64,000 nt of DNA from an uncultured Croceitalea sp. (GCA_947503285.1 CANNDD010000002.1:682001-746000), one strand, 5' to 3'; positions 34,039 through 42,694 are shown, counted from the stretch's first letter. The notes: a model not told the origin generated them from the letters alone. Program-made: numbers and translations.

Positions 34039-36126
34039 CTATTTTTGATAAATTAACTCTCCAAGTTTTTGCACTTCCATCGGTAGACCATCATCAGAAT
34101 CGACTAAGATTGGCATATTAGCAAGAAGGGATATGACAATACCTTCGTCTGGATATAGTATTAAAACAGCGCCTGAAGAAGGCCCTTGCCCTACGTGATA
34201 CCAAATTCTCCAACCATTTATATCTTTTGCTATATACCAACCCAGTCCATAGTTTGTTGGAGTTTTATCAGTAGTATATTGTGTTTCAAATAATTTCTTT
34301 TTGAAATTATTGTCAAAATAGTGCCCGTATATGAGTTCATTGCCAAATTTCAATAAATCTTCGGTTGTAGAGATTAAGCCTCCGGATGCGTGGGCATAAC
34401 TTAAATCATAAGGTTCTGCTTCTGATTCGTTTGGATAGTAAAACTTAGTTTTATTTATCATCGTACTATCTGCAATATCTCCATAGGTATTGGACATTAA
34501 AAGCGGCTTCCAGATATTATCTTGCATATACTCTAAATACGTTTGTCCTGATGCTCCTTCAATAGCAGCTCCGAGTAAATTATATCCAAAAGAAGTGTAT
34601 AAATATTGATTGCCTGGTTTAGCCATTAACGTATCATTTTTGAATACGTTAATGGCTTCGGTTGCATTTTCGAAATGCGGATTTTTAATCACTTCATCGA
34701 TGCTGATTTCAAAATAATCACGGATTCCACCTAAATGCCCTGCCAATTGACGCGTAGTTAGCATATATTTTTTTTCGGGAAAAGAAGAGACATACGTTCT
34801 CACATCAGCATCCAAATCTAATTTCCCTTCAGAAGCTAATTTAATCATTGCAGTGGCTGTAATTGGTTTAGTTACACTTGCAATTCTAAAACGTGTTTGC
34901 GGATTTACTTTCTTTTCATTTTCAACATCAGAATAGCCAAAACCTTCTGAAAAAATGGTCTCGTTTTTTGAGCTTACAGAAAGTTGCATCCCAGGAATGT
35001 TATAATTTTCTATAAAGGCATTACCCCATTTTGCAATTTTAGACTCTAGTGTTTCTTCTTGATTATCGTCTTCGTTATTTGATATTATCCTATGTTCGTC
35101 TGATGAATTTGAATTTATTGGAGATTTATTACTCATCAAGATTTTGGCGGAAAGAATATCAGGTGTCCTTTCCCATTCAGCAAAACTACTACTACGCGCA
35201 TAACAATAGTAATTTTTTCGATCAGCCATGGTTCTGGTATCTCCGAATAATATTATTGGTGTTTTTCCCACACCTGAAATTTCTTCCGTAAATACCTTTT
35301 TTCCATCAATTAGTACAGAATCTCTTTTTATTTTATTAGGATTTAATTTCCAATATTCAGCAAACCCATTAAACAGTTTGAGGCGATCTTTATCTTCTAA
35401 AATCCATTCAAAAACCAAGAAGAAAGATTCCTCATTTATTTTATAATTATAGGATGATAAATCAAAAGTTAACCAGCCTCTTTTTTTATCTGATGTAACT
35501 ACAATACTTTCATTAAAGAGATCGTCTCCGGGTAAATTATTATTCGATTTATCCACTTCAAGAAATCTAACACGTACTTTAAATTGGGGTTCCGTATTTT
35601 TAGCAATAAATAATCGTGCTTTGTCAATGAATTTTAAATCAACATCATCTTTCTTTTCAATTAACAAAGCCATAGCTCCACCAGCAGATACCGAATCTAC
35701 ATACGTTTGGCCTTGAACAAATAAATTCCTCTTACGGTTTCCAAGCCAATTGTGTTTTTCTTTTATTTTTCTTGTAGAAGCAGAAATTACTACTTCATCA
35801 AGTGCAATTTCTTTCTCAATCAAATAAATAGCGTTTTCTTTATTATTTGCAAAGGAATTTATTGCTAAAGATTTTTTTTCATAACCAATAGCAGAAAATA
35901 ATAAATTTTCTTTTAAATGAGAAGCTGGTATTTTAATCGAGAAGCTGCCATCGCCATTTGAAATTGTCCCAAAAGAAGAATTCAGAACACCAATATTCAC
36001 GAAAGCTAACGGTTCTTTATTATTTTGAGATATTACATGTCCTTTAATGGTCAATTGTCCAAAAACGGATGTGAAAACTCCAAAAGACAGTAAGCAGATT
36101 AAAAATGTATTTTTAATTTTATTCAT
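34039..36126 (-). CDS. Carboxypeptidase-regulatory domain fused to serine hydrolase, cassette gene
   Basis: About 695 residues from the preferred ATG (an in-frame ATG at 36180 would add 18 residues before a good signal peptide, 'KIKNTFLICLLSFGVFTSVF'). Residues about 25-110 are a carboxypeptidase-regulatory beta-sandwich ('TIKGHVISQNNKEPLAFVNI', 'GDGSFSIKIPASHL'), typical of Bacteroidota exported proteins. A middle beta region follows. The C-terminal ~330 residues are a class C-type serine hydrolase: SxxK in 'RIASVTKPITATAMIKLASE', YxN-like 'YLYTSFGYNLLGAAIEG', and HxG in 'IWYHVGQGPSSGAVLILYPD'. At about 2.1 kb it is the largest cassette gene here, unusually long for an integron cassette. Confidence 0.85.
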   Translation of the reverse strand: MNKIKNTFLICLLSFGVFTSVFGQLTIKGHVISQNNKEPLAFVNIGVLNSSFGTISNGDGSFSIKIPASHLKENLLFSAIGYEKKSLAINSFANNKENAIYLIEKEIALDEVVISASTRKIKEKHNWLGNRKRNLFVQGQTYVDSVSAGGAMALLIEKKDDVDLKFIDKARLFIAKNTEPQFKVRVRFLEVDKSNNNLPGDDLFNESIVVTSDKKRGWLTFDLSSYNYKINEESFFLVFEWILEDKDRLKLFNGFAEYWKLNPNKIKRDSVLIDGKKVFTEEISGVGKTPIILFGDTRTMADRKNYYCYARSSSFAEWERTPDILSAKILMSNKSPINSNSSDEHRIISNNEDDNQEETLESKIAKWGNAFIENYNIPGMQLSVSSKNETIFSEGFGYSDVENEKKVNPQTRFRIASVTKPITATAMIKLASEGKLDLDADVRTYVSSFPEKKYMLTTRQLAGHLGGIRDYFEISIDEVIKNPHFENATEAINVFKNDTLMAKPGNQYLYTSFGYNLLGAAIEGASGQTYLEYMQDNIWKPLLMSNTYGDIADSTMINKTKFYYPNESEAEPYDLSYAHASGGLISTTEDLLKFGNELIYGHYFDNNFKKKLFETQYTTDKTPTNYGLGWYIAKDINGWRIWYHVGQGPSSGAVLILYPDEGIVISLLANMPILVDSDDGLPMEVQKLGELIYQK

Positions 36127-36234
36127 AAATATTAATTGGATATCTCTTATTTTAATCAAATGCGGAATGATCTTATACATCTAGAGACACAAAAAATTAA
36201 GGAATGGTTGCTTTGCAGTAATGTTTTTAATTGC

Positions 36235-36443
36235 ATACAACGGTCTCGGCTTAGCGTAGGGCGGAAGTAATGAAACTTTTCGTTTCCGTCTGTGCACGTA
36301 GCTAAAGCTTATTGCTTTGCTTTTTCTTTTTTATTCCAAAGCTACCCCGAAGCGTCGGGGCCAAAGATTTAGCGACAATATAAATATACACTGACCTTTC
36401 GGTTTTGCCCTAAAGTTAGCATTACGTTTAGGCTGTGTTACCT
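36235..36443 (-). repeat. attC-like site, long type (about 209 bp)
   Basis: Core 7-mers ATACAAC (36235) and GTTACCT (36437). The arms GGTCTCGGCTTAGCG and the matching right arm pair imperfectly. Two extra internal hairpins occur: GAAACTTTTCGTTTC and CCCCGAAGCGTCGGGG. It closes the DUF1569 cassette. Confidence 0.65.
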
Positions 36444-36467
36444 GCTGGCTTTTTTTGGAGAATTAAT

Positions 36468-36863
36468 CTATTCCATTGCGTGTTTTTTTAACTGATACAA
36501 GGAAAATAGTCCAAGTAGCAGTTCAGCAATTATTCCAAAAATATAACCACCAGTTGGGAATCCATCAATTATCATACTCAACGCTCGTCCCGTTGCCAGA
36601 GTCAGCATAAATAAAACATTCAGTTGAGTAGCAATTTTCCAATATTTTGTTTTCCAGATTCCTAAAGTCCATATGAGCGAGATTCCCAGATATAAACACA
36701 TAATAGCTTTCAACATATTTGAAAGGTCAATCGTATTTACTTGAATATCTAAATGTTCGGGCAATACTGAAGGCGAACCATAAACTATTGCTGTAGGAAC
36801 TACTATTGATAAGGAAATGATAAGATGTAAACTTTTAAAAATCCACTTTAAATTGTTATTCAT
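36468..36863 (-). CDS. Four-helix membrane protein of unknown function, cassette gene
   Basis: A 131-residue protein with about four hydrophobic segments: 'LHLIISLSIVVPTAIVYG' (about 12-29), 'MLKAIMCLYLGISLIWTLGI' (about 50-70), 'QLNVLFMLTLATGRALSMII' (about 78-97) and 'GGYIFGIIAELLLGLFSLY' (about 103-122). The layout resembles DUF4345-type small membrane proteins but I would not assign a family. It shares a cassette with the DUF1569 gene, 3 bp upstream. Confidence 0.75.
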   Translation of the reverse strand: MNNNLKWIFKSLHLIISLSIVVPTAIVYGSPSVLPEHLDIQVNTIDLSNMLKAIMCLYLGISLIWTLGIWKTKYWKIATQLNVLFMLTLATGRALSMIIDGFPTGGYIFGIIAELLLGLFSLYQLKKHAME

Positions 36864-36866
36864 TCG

Positions 36867-37316
36867 TTAAGAATCAAATTGTCTTAAATGATGGTCGAAA
36901 TGTTTCCATTGCGCAATTGCCCATTCATTTGGTGTTAAATTACCGAAGAATGGGTGAGGTTGCTTAGTGCATTGTTCAGGGCCATTTTCATAAAACATCT
37001 TTATAAGTGACAGAGCTTTGTTTTTTTCCTTTTCAAAGTCTTTTTCACCAGTAAAAATATAGTTTTTCCCTGTTGGTGAATTTTTAGAAAATTGTTTTTT
37101 ACTTACATATCGTCCTTTAAAAAACCTGCCTAGAATTATTCCTATGAACATTCTTTCTTGAAAATTGATATTCAATGCAGTTTCAAGAAAAGCATTTAGG
37201 TGAGCTAACATTTGAGCTATATTCATTTTTCCCCACTTTCTTTCTGCATTTGGAGTGAGTTTTTCTAACCTTTCTATAATTCCGTTTACATCGGATTGAT
37301 TATATAAGTTATTCAT
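36867..37316 (-). CDS. DUF1569 (DinB-like) protein, cassette gene
   Basis: A 149-residue protein with 'ERKWGKMNIAQMLAHLNAFL' (residues about 25-44) and the closing 'KQPHPFFGNLTPNEWAIAQW' then 'KHFDHHLRQFDS' (about 118-149), the typical DUF1569 pattern. Its helical bundle is like DinB, with histidines in AHL and HFDHHLRQF forming a possible metal site. The function is unknown. It heads the two-gene cassette with the membrane protein 3 bp downstream. Confidence 0.9.
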   Translation of the reverse strand: MNNLYNQSDVNGIIERLEKLTPNAERKWGKMNIAQMLAHLNAFLETALNINFQERMFIGIILGRFFKGRYVSKKQFSKNSPTGKNYIFTGEKDFEKEKNKALSLIKMFYENGPEQCTKQPHPFFGNLTPNEWAIAQWKHFDHHLRQFDS

Positions 37317-37345
37317 GATTTTTGTAGATTCAATTTTTGGCTTGC

Positions 37346-37545
37346 AGGCAACGGCCCCGGCTATGATCTCGTTGCGATTTGGTGACTAAGCGAACGTTGT
37401 GTGGCGGATGCTGCGATTTTCCAGTGAGCCAAAAGGAGCATGTAGCATCTGTTCCGGTTTGATTTTAGTCTGTTTGAAGGTAAGAAAAGTTCCTTGCATT
37501 AACTCATTAGCAATGGATTATGGCCAATTTTAGCATTAGTTATTT
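37346..37545 (-). repeat. Degenerate attC-like site (about 200 bp)
   Basis: Core 7-mers AGGCAAC (37346) and GTTATTT (37539). Arms GGCTATGATCTCGTTGCG and the right-hand GCAATGGATTATGGCC pair only partly. It occupies the gap between the 37552-38682 esterase and the DUF1569 cassette. This is the weakest site of the set. Confidence 0.4.
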
Positions 37546-37551
37546 CAACAC

Positions 37552-38682
37552 TTAATCGATTTTTATAGCAGTCATAACTCGGGAGGGATCAGCATCTAAC
37601 TGACTAGAAAAACCAATAACTTCCCCCTTTTTATTTCTATTAAAACGAAAATCAAAATATCTTCCATGGATTGCAAATACGTTTTTTGTAATCGCCTTAA
37701 TATTCGCACCACTAGACGCCTGTTTACGTTTTAAGCTTAGTTCGCCATCCGTAATAACAATCTCACGAATATAATCACCATCTTTATATGTCCCGCAGTA
37801 TTCTTTTAACTCGTCTTCTGGTATATTGATAGTTGGTCTTCTGTAAACAAAGCTCATACCTTGGTTAATGGCTTCAGCTTCACCTCCCAAATGCCCCATG
37901 TTTTCAACCATTCGAAAATCTAAGGTTAAATTATCGTAGTTATGTCCTTTTATTTGTTCAACCATTTGTTCGACTTTTTCCACGGCATCGAACTCTCCAC
38001 TTAAAAAGATTACTTTGGCATTTAAGGTTTTGTTGTTTTTATAAAATTCATCTTCCAGTTTGTATGAATAATCATTGTCCCACCAAAAAGTAGGATTGTT
38101 GATAATGTAGTTCTTAAATAAAGTGGGTTTCGTGAAAAGTGTATAATATGCGAATAATCCTGCAAATGATGTGCCTGCTAGCGTTCGATTGACTCTATCT
38201 GACCTGTAGTGACTGTCTATGAATGGGATTATTTCATCAGCTAATACTTTTAAAAAATTGGAAGCACCACCAGAAGAAGCTATCCTATCTATATTGGTAG
38301 GGGTTAAATCTCTAGACCTATTCAAATTTGGGTTGGTTTTTGAACCACTATAGGTAATACCGACGATAATCATTTCGGGAACAAAACCATCATCCCAAAT
38401 ACCATTGTAAATGCGTGTTGTAACATCAAAGGTACGGTTACCATCTAATGCATAATATACAGGATACGTTTTCTTTGAAGCAATATCATAACTTTCTGGG
38501 AGATTAATGTATAATTTGTATTCACTATTAGTAATATCCGATTGAAAATTGATTGATTCATTACCGATAACAATCAAATCTTCAGGTGCTTTGGAAATAA
38601 CCTGTGAATTTCCCAGTATAGGAAATAACAATAATAAAGCCAAGGTATTACATGTACTGAGTGCGTTTTTAATAGTCTTCAT
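37552..38682 (-). CDS. Secreted alpha/beta-hydrolase esterase (esterase D-like), cassette gene
   Basis: A 376-residue secreted protein (signal to about residue 26, 'LALLLLFPILGNSQ'). The hydrolase fold is that of ferric-enterobactin esterase/esterase D: 'KTYPVYYALDGNRTFDVTTR' (about 72-90), nucleophile region 'TLAGTSFAGLFAYYTLF' (Ser about 173; GTSFAG replaces the usual GHSFGG), and the presumed His in 'FRMVENMGHLGGEAEAINQG' (about 265). A C-terminal beta segment follows ('RREIVITDGELSLKRKQ'-like, about 300-376). The substrate is unknown. It fills a single-gene cassette. Confidence 0.85.
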   Translation of the reverse strand: MKTIKNALSTCNTLALLLLFPILGNSQVISKAPEDLIVIGNESINFQSDITNSEYKLYINLPESYDIASKKTYPVYYALDGNRTFDVTTRIYNGIWDDGFVPEMIIVGITYSGSKTNPNLNRSRDLTPTNIDRIASSGGASNFLKVLADEIIPFIDSHYRSDRVNRTLAGTSFAGLFAYYTLFTKPTLFKNYIINNPTFWWDNDYSYKLEDEFYKNNKTLNAKVIFLSGEFDAVEKVEQMVEQIKGHNYDNLTLDFRMVENMGHLGGEAEAINQGMSFVYRRPTINIPEDELKEYCGTYKDGDYIREIVITDGELSLKRKQASSGANIKAITKNVFAIHGRYFDFRFNRNKKGEVIGFSSQLDADPSRVMTAIKID

Positions 38683-38744
38683 TCTTTAAATTTCGTTGTT
38701 TTAGTTCAGTACAAACTAATTTTTAAGATAATCTTTGCAATTAA

Positions 38745-38876
38745 TGCTAACGGTCTTGTGTATGATTAGTTGCGGACTTTTCCAGCGGAAAATCTCCGCC
38801 TGTACCGAAGATAGTTAATTGCAAGGATTTCCATTTTGGGAAATCCGACCACAATTAATCATATACCTTGTTGTAT
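38745..38876 (-). repeat. attC-like site, 132 bp
   Basis: Core 7-mers TGCTAAC (38745) and GTTGTAT (38870). Paired arms: TCTTGTGTATGATTAGTTG on the left and CACAATTAATCATATACC on the right. It closes the 38967-40514 lipoprotein cassette. Confidence 0.75.
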
Positions 38877-38966
38877 GCAGTTTTCAAATCGAATAGACCT
38901 TAAATAATAGCCGCTAATCTTTATTCAGGTTTATAATTGAATTAATTTTTGATCTTTCAGAAGATA

Positions 38967-40514
38967 TCAGTTTTCGAGTGGAATAGTCCAATAAAACGCA
39001 TCGCCGAATTCCCTTCTTAAGGGAAAGTGAAACACTGCGTTGGGAAAAAGTTTATTTTGATAATTTGTGATTCTGAGCTCCATTTCACCAACATTGTCCT
39101 TTGTATCGATTCCTAAGCCCCGCTCATTAATGATTTGAACAACTTCTTCCGGAATTTCAAATGTTTCGAACGGTATTTCAATCACATTCAAAGCGTAATT
39201 TTTATAAATCATTCGGAAAATATCATTCTTTTCCGGGTCGGGGTGCGCTATCTCCAAATTGAGTTCTGAAAAATCATGTTCACCATTTATTTCAATGATT
39301 CCTTCTTTGTTTTGAACCATTAGATCTGGAATGGTAATATCAGGAGTCCCTCTTTGGTCGAATATCATTTGATCTCCATCGAGAAAATCAAGTACAGTAC
39401 TTTTGACAACTATTGGATATTCTTCCAAGATCGGATAACCAATTGAATATCCCGATGTTTCCGTTTCAACGCTGTTACCAAAAAGTAATCTAAAAAAATC
39501 TTCCCTATAGTCGTTCTCACTGGCAAAGCCAAAAAGGCTTATGCTGGCTCTTTCAACCGTTTCAGGTAACTCAAAAGTGAAAATATCATCGGTTTCTAGT
39601 AATGACATTTCTTCAAACTGCAGAGTTTGGTCCGTGAGATTATCAATGTAGGCGTAACGATAATTGTCCAAGATATTTTCATTGGATTGGTTAAAATAAT
39701 ACAGAAAAACATCCTCGGTTAGCGCTTCATCATATTTGATTTCAAATGTTGGAAAAGATGAATTACCAAAATTATAACTCCTGCCAATTAAAGAAAACAG
39801 GCCAGAATTGGTATTGCCTTCTAAGGTTATATTTAAACTAGATGCATTATTTGTCCCGATAAAATCAAGCTCTAGTTCATCAGCCACTTCTTGAATGCCG
39901 ATTAACTCGGTACCCGGTTTTACGTTACCATACATTCTAGCTAAATGAAAACCAGAGTTAGCACCAAGTAGGTATTGAGTTATTATAATGTCTTCTTCAA
40001 TAAAATTGTCCTCCGCATGGAAAAAAATAGGATCGTCGTAGGTGATTATTTTTTTAAAGGCGACCAATTCTCCTGTGCTTTGGAGATTTATTGCCAAGTA
40101 GGAGTCCACAGACTCGCTTGATAACCCTGCAATGGACCTAAACAATAATTTTTTTATTTCAAATTCCTCGTTCGTTACACTTTCCTCGTTACTGGACGTA
40201 ACTGATTTTACTGTCATGACCGTTTGTCCATTGGGATAATCGAAGGGGTTGATTTCAAACTCGAAATTCTTTTGGCTTGTCGAAACCAATTCATCATTAT
40301 TTATTAGAACCTTGGTATTAGTCTCTGAATCAGCCCCGGAAACCGATACTCTAAAACCAGTTCTTTTTTCTATGACGTTATCAAATTCGGATATAGAAAT
40401 TACAGGCAATGCTTCTTCAGTTTGATCCGGTTCAATGTTCTGATTCTCTTCGTTGTCCTTTGAGCAATTAATAAATAATGTGATGAGTAGCAGAAAGAAT
40501 GCTTTTTTCTCCAT
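38967..40514 (-). CDS. Large lipoprotein of unknown function, cassette gene
   Basis: A 515-residue lipoprotein: signal 'MEKKAFFLLLITLFINC' with the lipid Cys at residue 17, then an acidic linker (SKDNEENQNIEPDQTEEA). The body is beta-rich and negatively charged with no recognised catalytic motif. The region 'VSGADSETNTKVLINNDEL' (about 57-75) looks like an Ig-like strand pattern. I do not recognise a family. Surface-exposed or periplasmic by signal. It is a single-gene cassette with 50 bp between its ATG and the next attC. Confidence 0.75.
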   Translation of the reverse strand: MEKKAFFLLLITLFINCSKDNEENQNIEPDQTEEALPVISISEFDNVIEKRTGFRVSVSGADSETNTKVLINNDELVSTSQKNFEFEINPFDYPNGQTVMTVKSVTSSNEESVTNEEFEIKKLLFRSIAGLSSESVDSYLAINLQSTGELVAFKKIITYDDPIFFHAEDNFIEEDIIITQYLLGANSGFHLARMYGNVKPGTELIGIQEVADELELDFIGTNNASSLNITLEGNTNSGLFSLIGRSYNFGNSSFPTFEIKYDEALTEDVFLYYFNQSNENILDNYRYAYIDNLTDQTLQFEEMSLLETDDIFTFELPETVERASISLFGFASENDYREDFFRLLFGNSVETETSGYSIGYPILEEYPIVVKSTVLDFLDGDQMIFDQRGTPDITIPDLMVQNKEGIIEINGEHDFSELNLEIAHPDPEKNDIFRMIYKNYALNVIEIPFETFEIPEEVVQIINERGLGIDTKDNVGEMELRITNYQNKLFPNAVFHFPLRREFGDAFYWTIPLEN

Positions 40515-40564
40515 ATTTAGTAGATTATAGGTTGTTTTTAACGTTTTTTTTGAAGACCAATTGC

Positions 40565-40687
40565 ATACAACGTTGTTATGGATGGTTTGCTGCGTGTTTA
40601 TGAACTAAATTTAGCAAATACAAACCGAATAGAAAATCCGCGAGGATTTTCGTAAGCAGGTGAGGACAAGCAATTACTTATAGCCAA
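40565..40687 (-). repeat. attC-like site, left part, interrupted by IS110
   Basis: Core 7-mer ATACAAC (40565) and most of the palindrome (AAAATCC / GGATTTT hairpin, then AATTACTTATAGCCAA) are here. The right core GTTAGGC is at 41893-41899, on the other side of the IS110 element. Without the insert the two parts rejoin into a normal attC for the 41907-42464 gene. Confidence 0.7.
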
Positions 40688-40898
40688 CTTAAGTTTGGTT
40701 TTGATTAATTTATCTGTATAAACCAGAAAGAACAAAAGGGAGGATCAAGGCCAATATAGCCATGGGAACTTCAGATTCCGTCAACATTGATGGTCCCCTC
40801 TCTTTTCCATCCAAGAATTCGTTCAGTTCTGTGAGACCTAGATCTCGTTTTTAAGTTGTTGAAGCTTAGATGGAGCGTCCTTTCCAAAACATTTACTT
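40688..40898 (+). ncRNA. Candidate bridge-RNA region of the IS110 element
   Basis: IS110-group elements encode a structured bridge RNA in the non-coding left end, which pairs with target and donor DNA. This 210-bp leader is the only large non-coding part of the element. It contains TATAGCCA at 40755-40762, identical to the target flank TATAGCCA at 40679-40686 just left of the insertion point, as a left-target guide would be. GGGAAC...GTCCCC (about 40764-40797) could close the loop. The folding was not computed. Confidence 0.45.
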
Positions 40899-41864
40899 AT
40901 GAATAAAGATATGGAAATCCACGGAGTGGATATCAGTAAAGATGTGTTCGATGTAGTGGATTGCAGTGGTAACCACTTTCAATATCCCAATACCCTTAAG
41001 GGGTTCAAGGGCTATCTGAAAGTTTTGGGGAAAGACATCTTGGTCGTCATGGAAGCTACAGGATATTACCACTATTTATTGGCGCAGTTCCTTTATGGTT
41101 CAGGTATCAAGGTATCGGTCGTGAACCCTTTGTCGGTAAAACGGTTCAGACAGATGAAACTGTCCAAGGTAAAGACCGATAAGAGTGATGCCATGACCAT
41201 ACGGGATTATGGTCGTGTCAATGAAGTTCCGCTCTATGATGGCAAAGGAAAGGAGCAAGCAGAGAGTCTTCAGTTATTGGCTTTAATGGACATCTACCTA
41301 AAACAGCGCACCCAGATAAAGAACAAGCTTCACGGAGAGAAGGTTTTGGGCATACCTTCAAATGCGGTCCACCGTTCCTTGCAACGCATGTTAAAGGATT
41401 TGGACCGGGAACTGGGTTCACTCAATGAACGGTTACTCTGTTTGGTCAAAGGGTCCCAACGGGAACAACTCACCAATTTAAAGAGCATACCTGGGTTGGG
41501 GGACAGGACAGTTGCGCTGTTGATTGTTCTGACCGAGGGTTTCACCAAGTTCGAGAATGCAGGACAACTTTGTAATTATGCGGGAATCACGCCCACCATA
41601 AGACGTTCTGGAAGCAGTGTAAGGGGCAAGAGTAGGATCAGCAAGATGGGCAACAGGAAATTACGGAACCTATTGTTCTTATGTGCCTTCTCGGCCTGTA
41701 GGCACAATAAGGGATGTAGGGAGATTTATGAACGGATAACGGCAAAGGGGAAAAGCAAGAAACTGGCATTGATCGCCGTGTCGAACAAACTATTGAAACA
41801 AGCGTTTGCAATTGCAAAATCAGGTCTGCCCTATGATGAGAATTATGTGTCGAAATTGAACTAA
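40899..41864 (+). CDS. IS110-family transposase (DEDD recombinase)
   Basis: A 321-residue recombinase with the RuvC-like DEDD domain: 'MEIHGVDISKDVFDVVD' (first Asp), 'ILVVMEATGYYHYLLA' (Glu) and 'LSKVKTDKSDAMTIRDYG' (KTDKSDA, two Asp, about residue 90). The C-terminal Transposase_20 part contains 'LKSIPGLGDRTVALLIVLTE' (about 192-211, HhH-like) and the serine region 'RRSGSSVRGKSRISKMGNRK' (about 236-255). The element uses Asp/Glu metal catalysis plus a catalytic serine. The frame is intact, so it may be active. It is the only long plus-strand gene in the array. Confidence 0.93.
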   Translation: MNKDMEIHGVDISKDVFDVVDCSGNHFQYPNTLKGFKGYLKVLGKDILVVMEATGYYHYLLAQFLYGSGIKVSVVNPLSVKRFRQMKLSKVKTDKSDAMTIRDYGRVNEVPLYDGKGKEQAESLQLLALMDIYLKQRTQIKNKLHGEKVLGIPSNAVHRSLQRMLKDLDRELGSLNERLLCLVKGSQREQLTNLKSIPGLGDRTVALLIVLTEGFTKFENAGQLCNYAGITPTIRRSGSSVRGKSRISKMGNRKLRNLLFLCAFSACRHNKGCREIYERITAKGKSKKLALIAVSNKLLKQAFAIAKSGLPYDENYVSKLN

Positions 41865-41870
41865 AAGAAC

Positions 41871-41899
41871 TTGTTTTTTAACTCAGTTCTTTGTTAGGC
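41871..41899 (-). repeat. attC core GTTAGGC (41893-41899) beside the IS110 right end
   Basis: GTTAGGC is an exact match to the classical attC core GTTRRRY, complementary to GCCTAAC. It immediately follows the IS right end and forms the right boundary of the interrupted attC of the 41907-42464 cassette. Confidence 0.65.
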
Positions 41900-41906
41900 A
41901 ACGTTT

Positions 41907-42464
41907 TTATTCAATTACGGTCCAGTTCGGGTCAATTTCTTTTACTGGATTTATTGCTACATTTCCCCAATCGTAATTCACGAAAGCACCTTTAACATTG
42001 TTATATTGACAATCGTATGCTAATACAAAACCGACGATTAGAATTTCGTCAACAATTCCTTTCTTCATTTTGATTGAATACTCATCCGCTCCGAATGAAA
42101 CTTTTCTATTTTTGTCAATCAGTCCAATTTGATTTTCGTTAAGAAAAATTCCAATCAAGTTATTCTTTTGTTCGTAAAAGTGGATAGTCCCTTTGGAATT
42201 TCTAATTGAAAATGCTATCAAGGAATCCGTGTTAATGTCAACCGACGCATTTGCACCAAATCTCAAAGTATAGTGAAGTCCAACTATATTTTCAGATTTC
42301 TTATCCACAGATAGTAATTCCTTATTTTCAAGATTGTAAATGGCAATTTTGGGATAAAATGTCAGCAATTTAGATTTTGCTTGATATTTCTGTTCATCAT
42401 TGACTCTGACCTCGTATTTGTCTTGAAAAAAATTAAATTTTCTTTGTTTGATTTCAATTCTCAT
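41907..42464 (-). CDS. Uncharacterised beta-rich protein, cassette gene
   Basis: A 185-residue protein without signal peptide. Regular short strands alternate with turns: 'KFNFFQDKYEVRVNDEQKYQ', 'LENKELLSVDKKSENIVGLH', 'IRNSKGTIHFYEQKNNLIGI', 'IGLIDKNRKVSFGADEYSIK'. The succession 'KYxVxxN..KYxAKSKLLTF' recalls tubby/LURP-one-type barrels, but this is a weak impression. No catalytic residues stand out. It is a single-gene cassette whose attC has been split by the IS110. Confidence 0.7.
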   Translation of the reverse strand: MRIEIKQRKFNFFQDKYEVRVNDEQKYQAKSKLLTFYPKIAIYNLENKELLSVDKKSENIVGLHYTLRFGANASVDINTDSLIAFSIRNSKGTIHFYEQKNNLIGIFLNENQIGLIDKNRKVSFGADEYSIKMKKGIVDEILIVGFVLAYDCQYNNVKGAFVNYDWGNVAINPVKEIDPNWTVIE

Positions 42465-42484
42465 TTATAATTGGTCAAAATTAA

Positions 42485-42682
42485 TTACAACGGTTGAGCT
42501 AAGAACGGTACGCGAGCAAATTAGCGTTTGCTTTCCGCCACGCACATAGCGAAATCTTTTGGTTTTCTTTTTTTCTTTGTCCCGCTAAAAAGCAAAATCC
42601 CAAAGATTTTGCGGACTTCATAAGAATACACAAACCTAGTGACCAAGCCCGAAGCCCTTATTGTTTATAGGTTTTGTTGTAA
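42485..42682 (-). repeat. attC-like site, long type (198 bp)
   Basis: Core 7-mers TTACAAC (42485) and GTTGTAA (42676). An extra internal hairpin AAAATCCCAAAGATTTT is present, shared in form with the sites at 36235 and 49244. It closes the HigBA cassette. Confidence 0.7.
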
Positions 42683-42694
42683 AACGTACTTTTT

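Larger units (their letters stand above)
40688..41890 (+). mobile_element. IS110-family insertion sequence inside an attC site
   Basis: A ~1.2-kb element consisting of a ~210-nt non-coding left region, one transposase gene and a ~26-nt right end, with no terminal inverted repeats seen, as expected for the IS110 group. The ends are estimated from the break in the attC palindrome (left) and from the shared sequence ending CAGTTCTTT before the GTT core (right), a boundary also shown by the decayed copy at 32711-32791. CT occurs at both proposed ends and could be the core dinucleotide. Exact ends may be off by a few bases. Confidence 0.75.
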
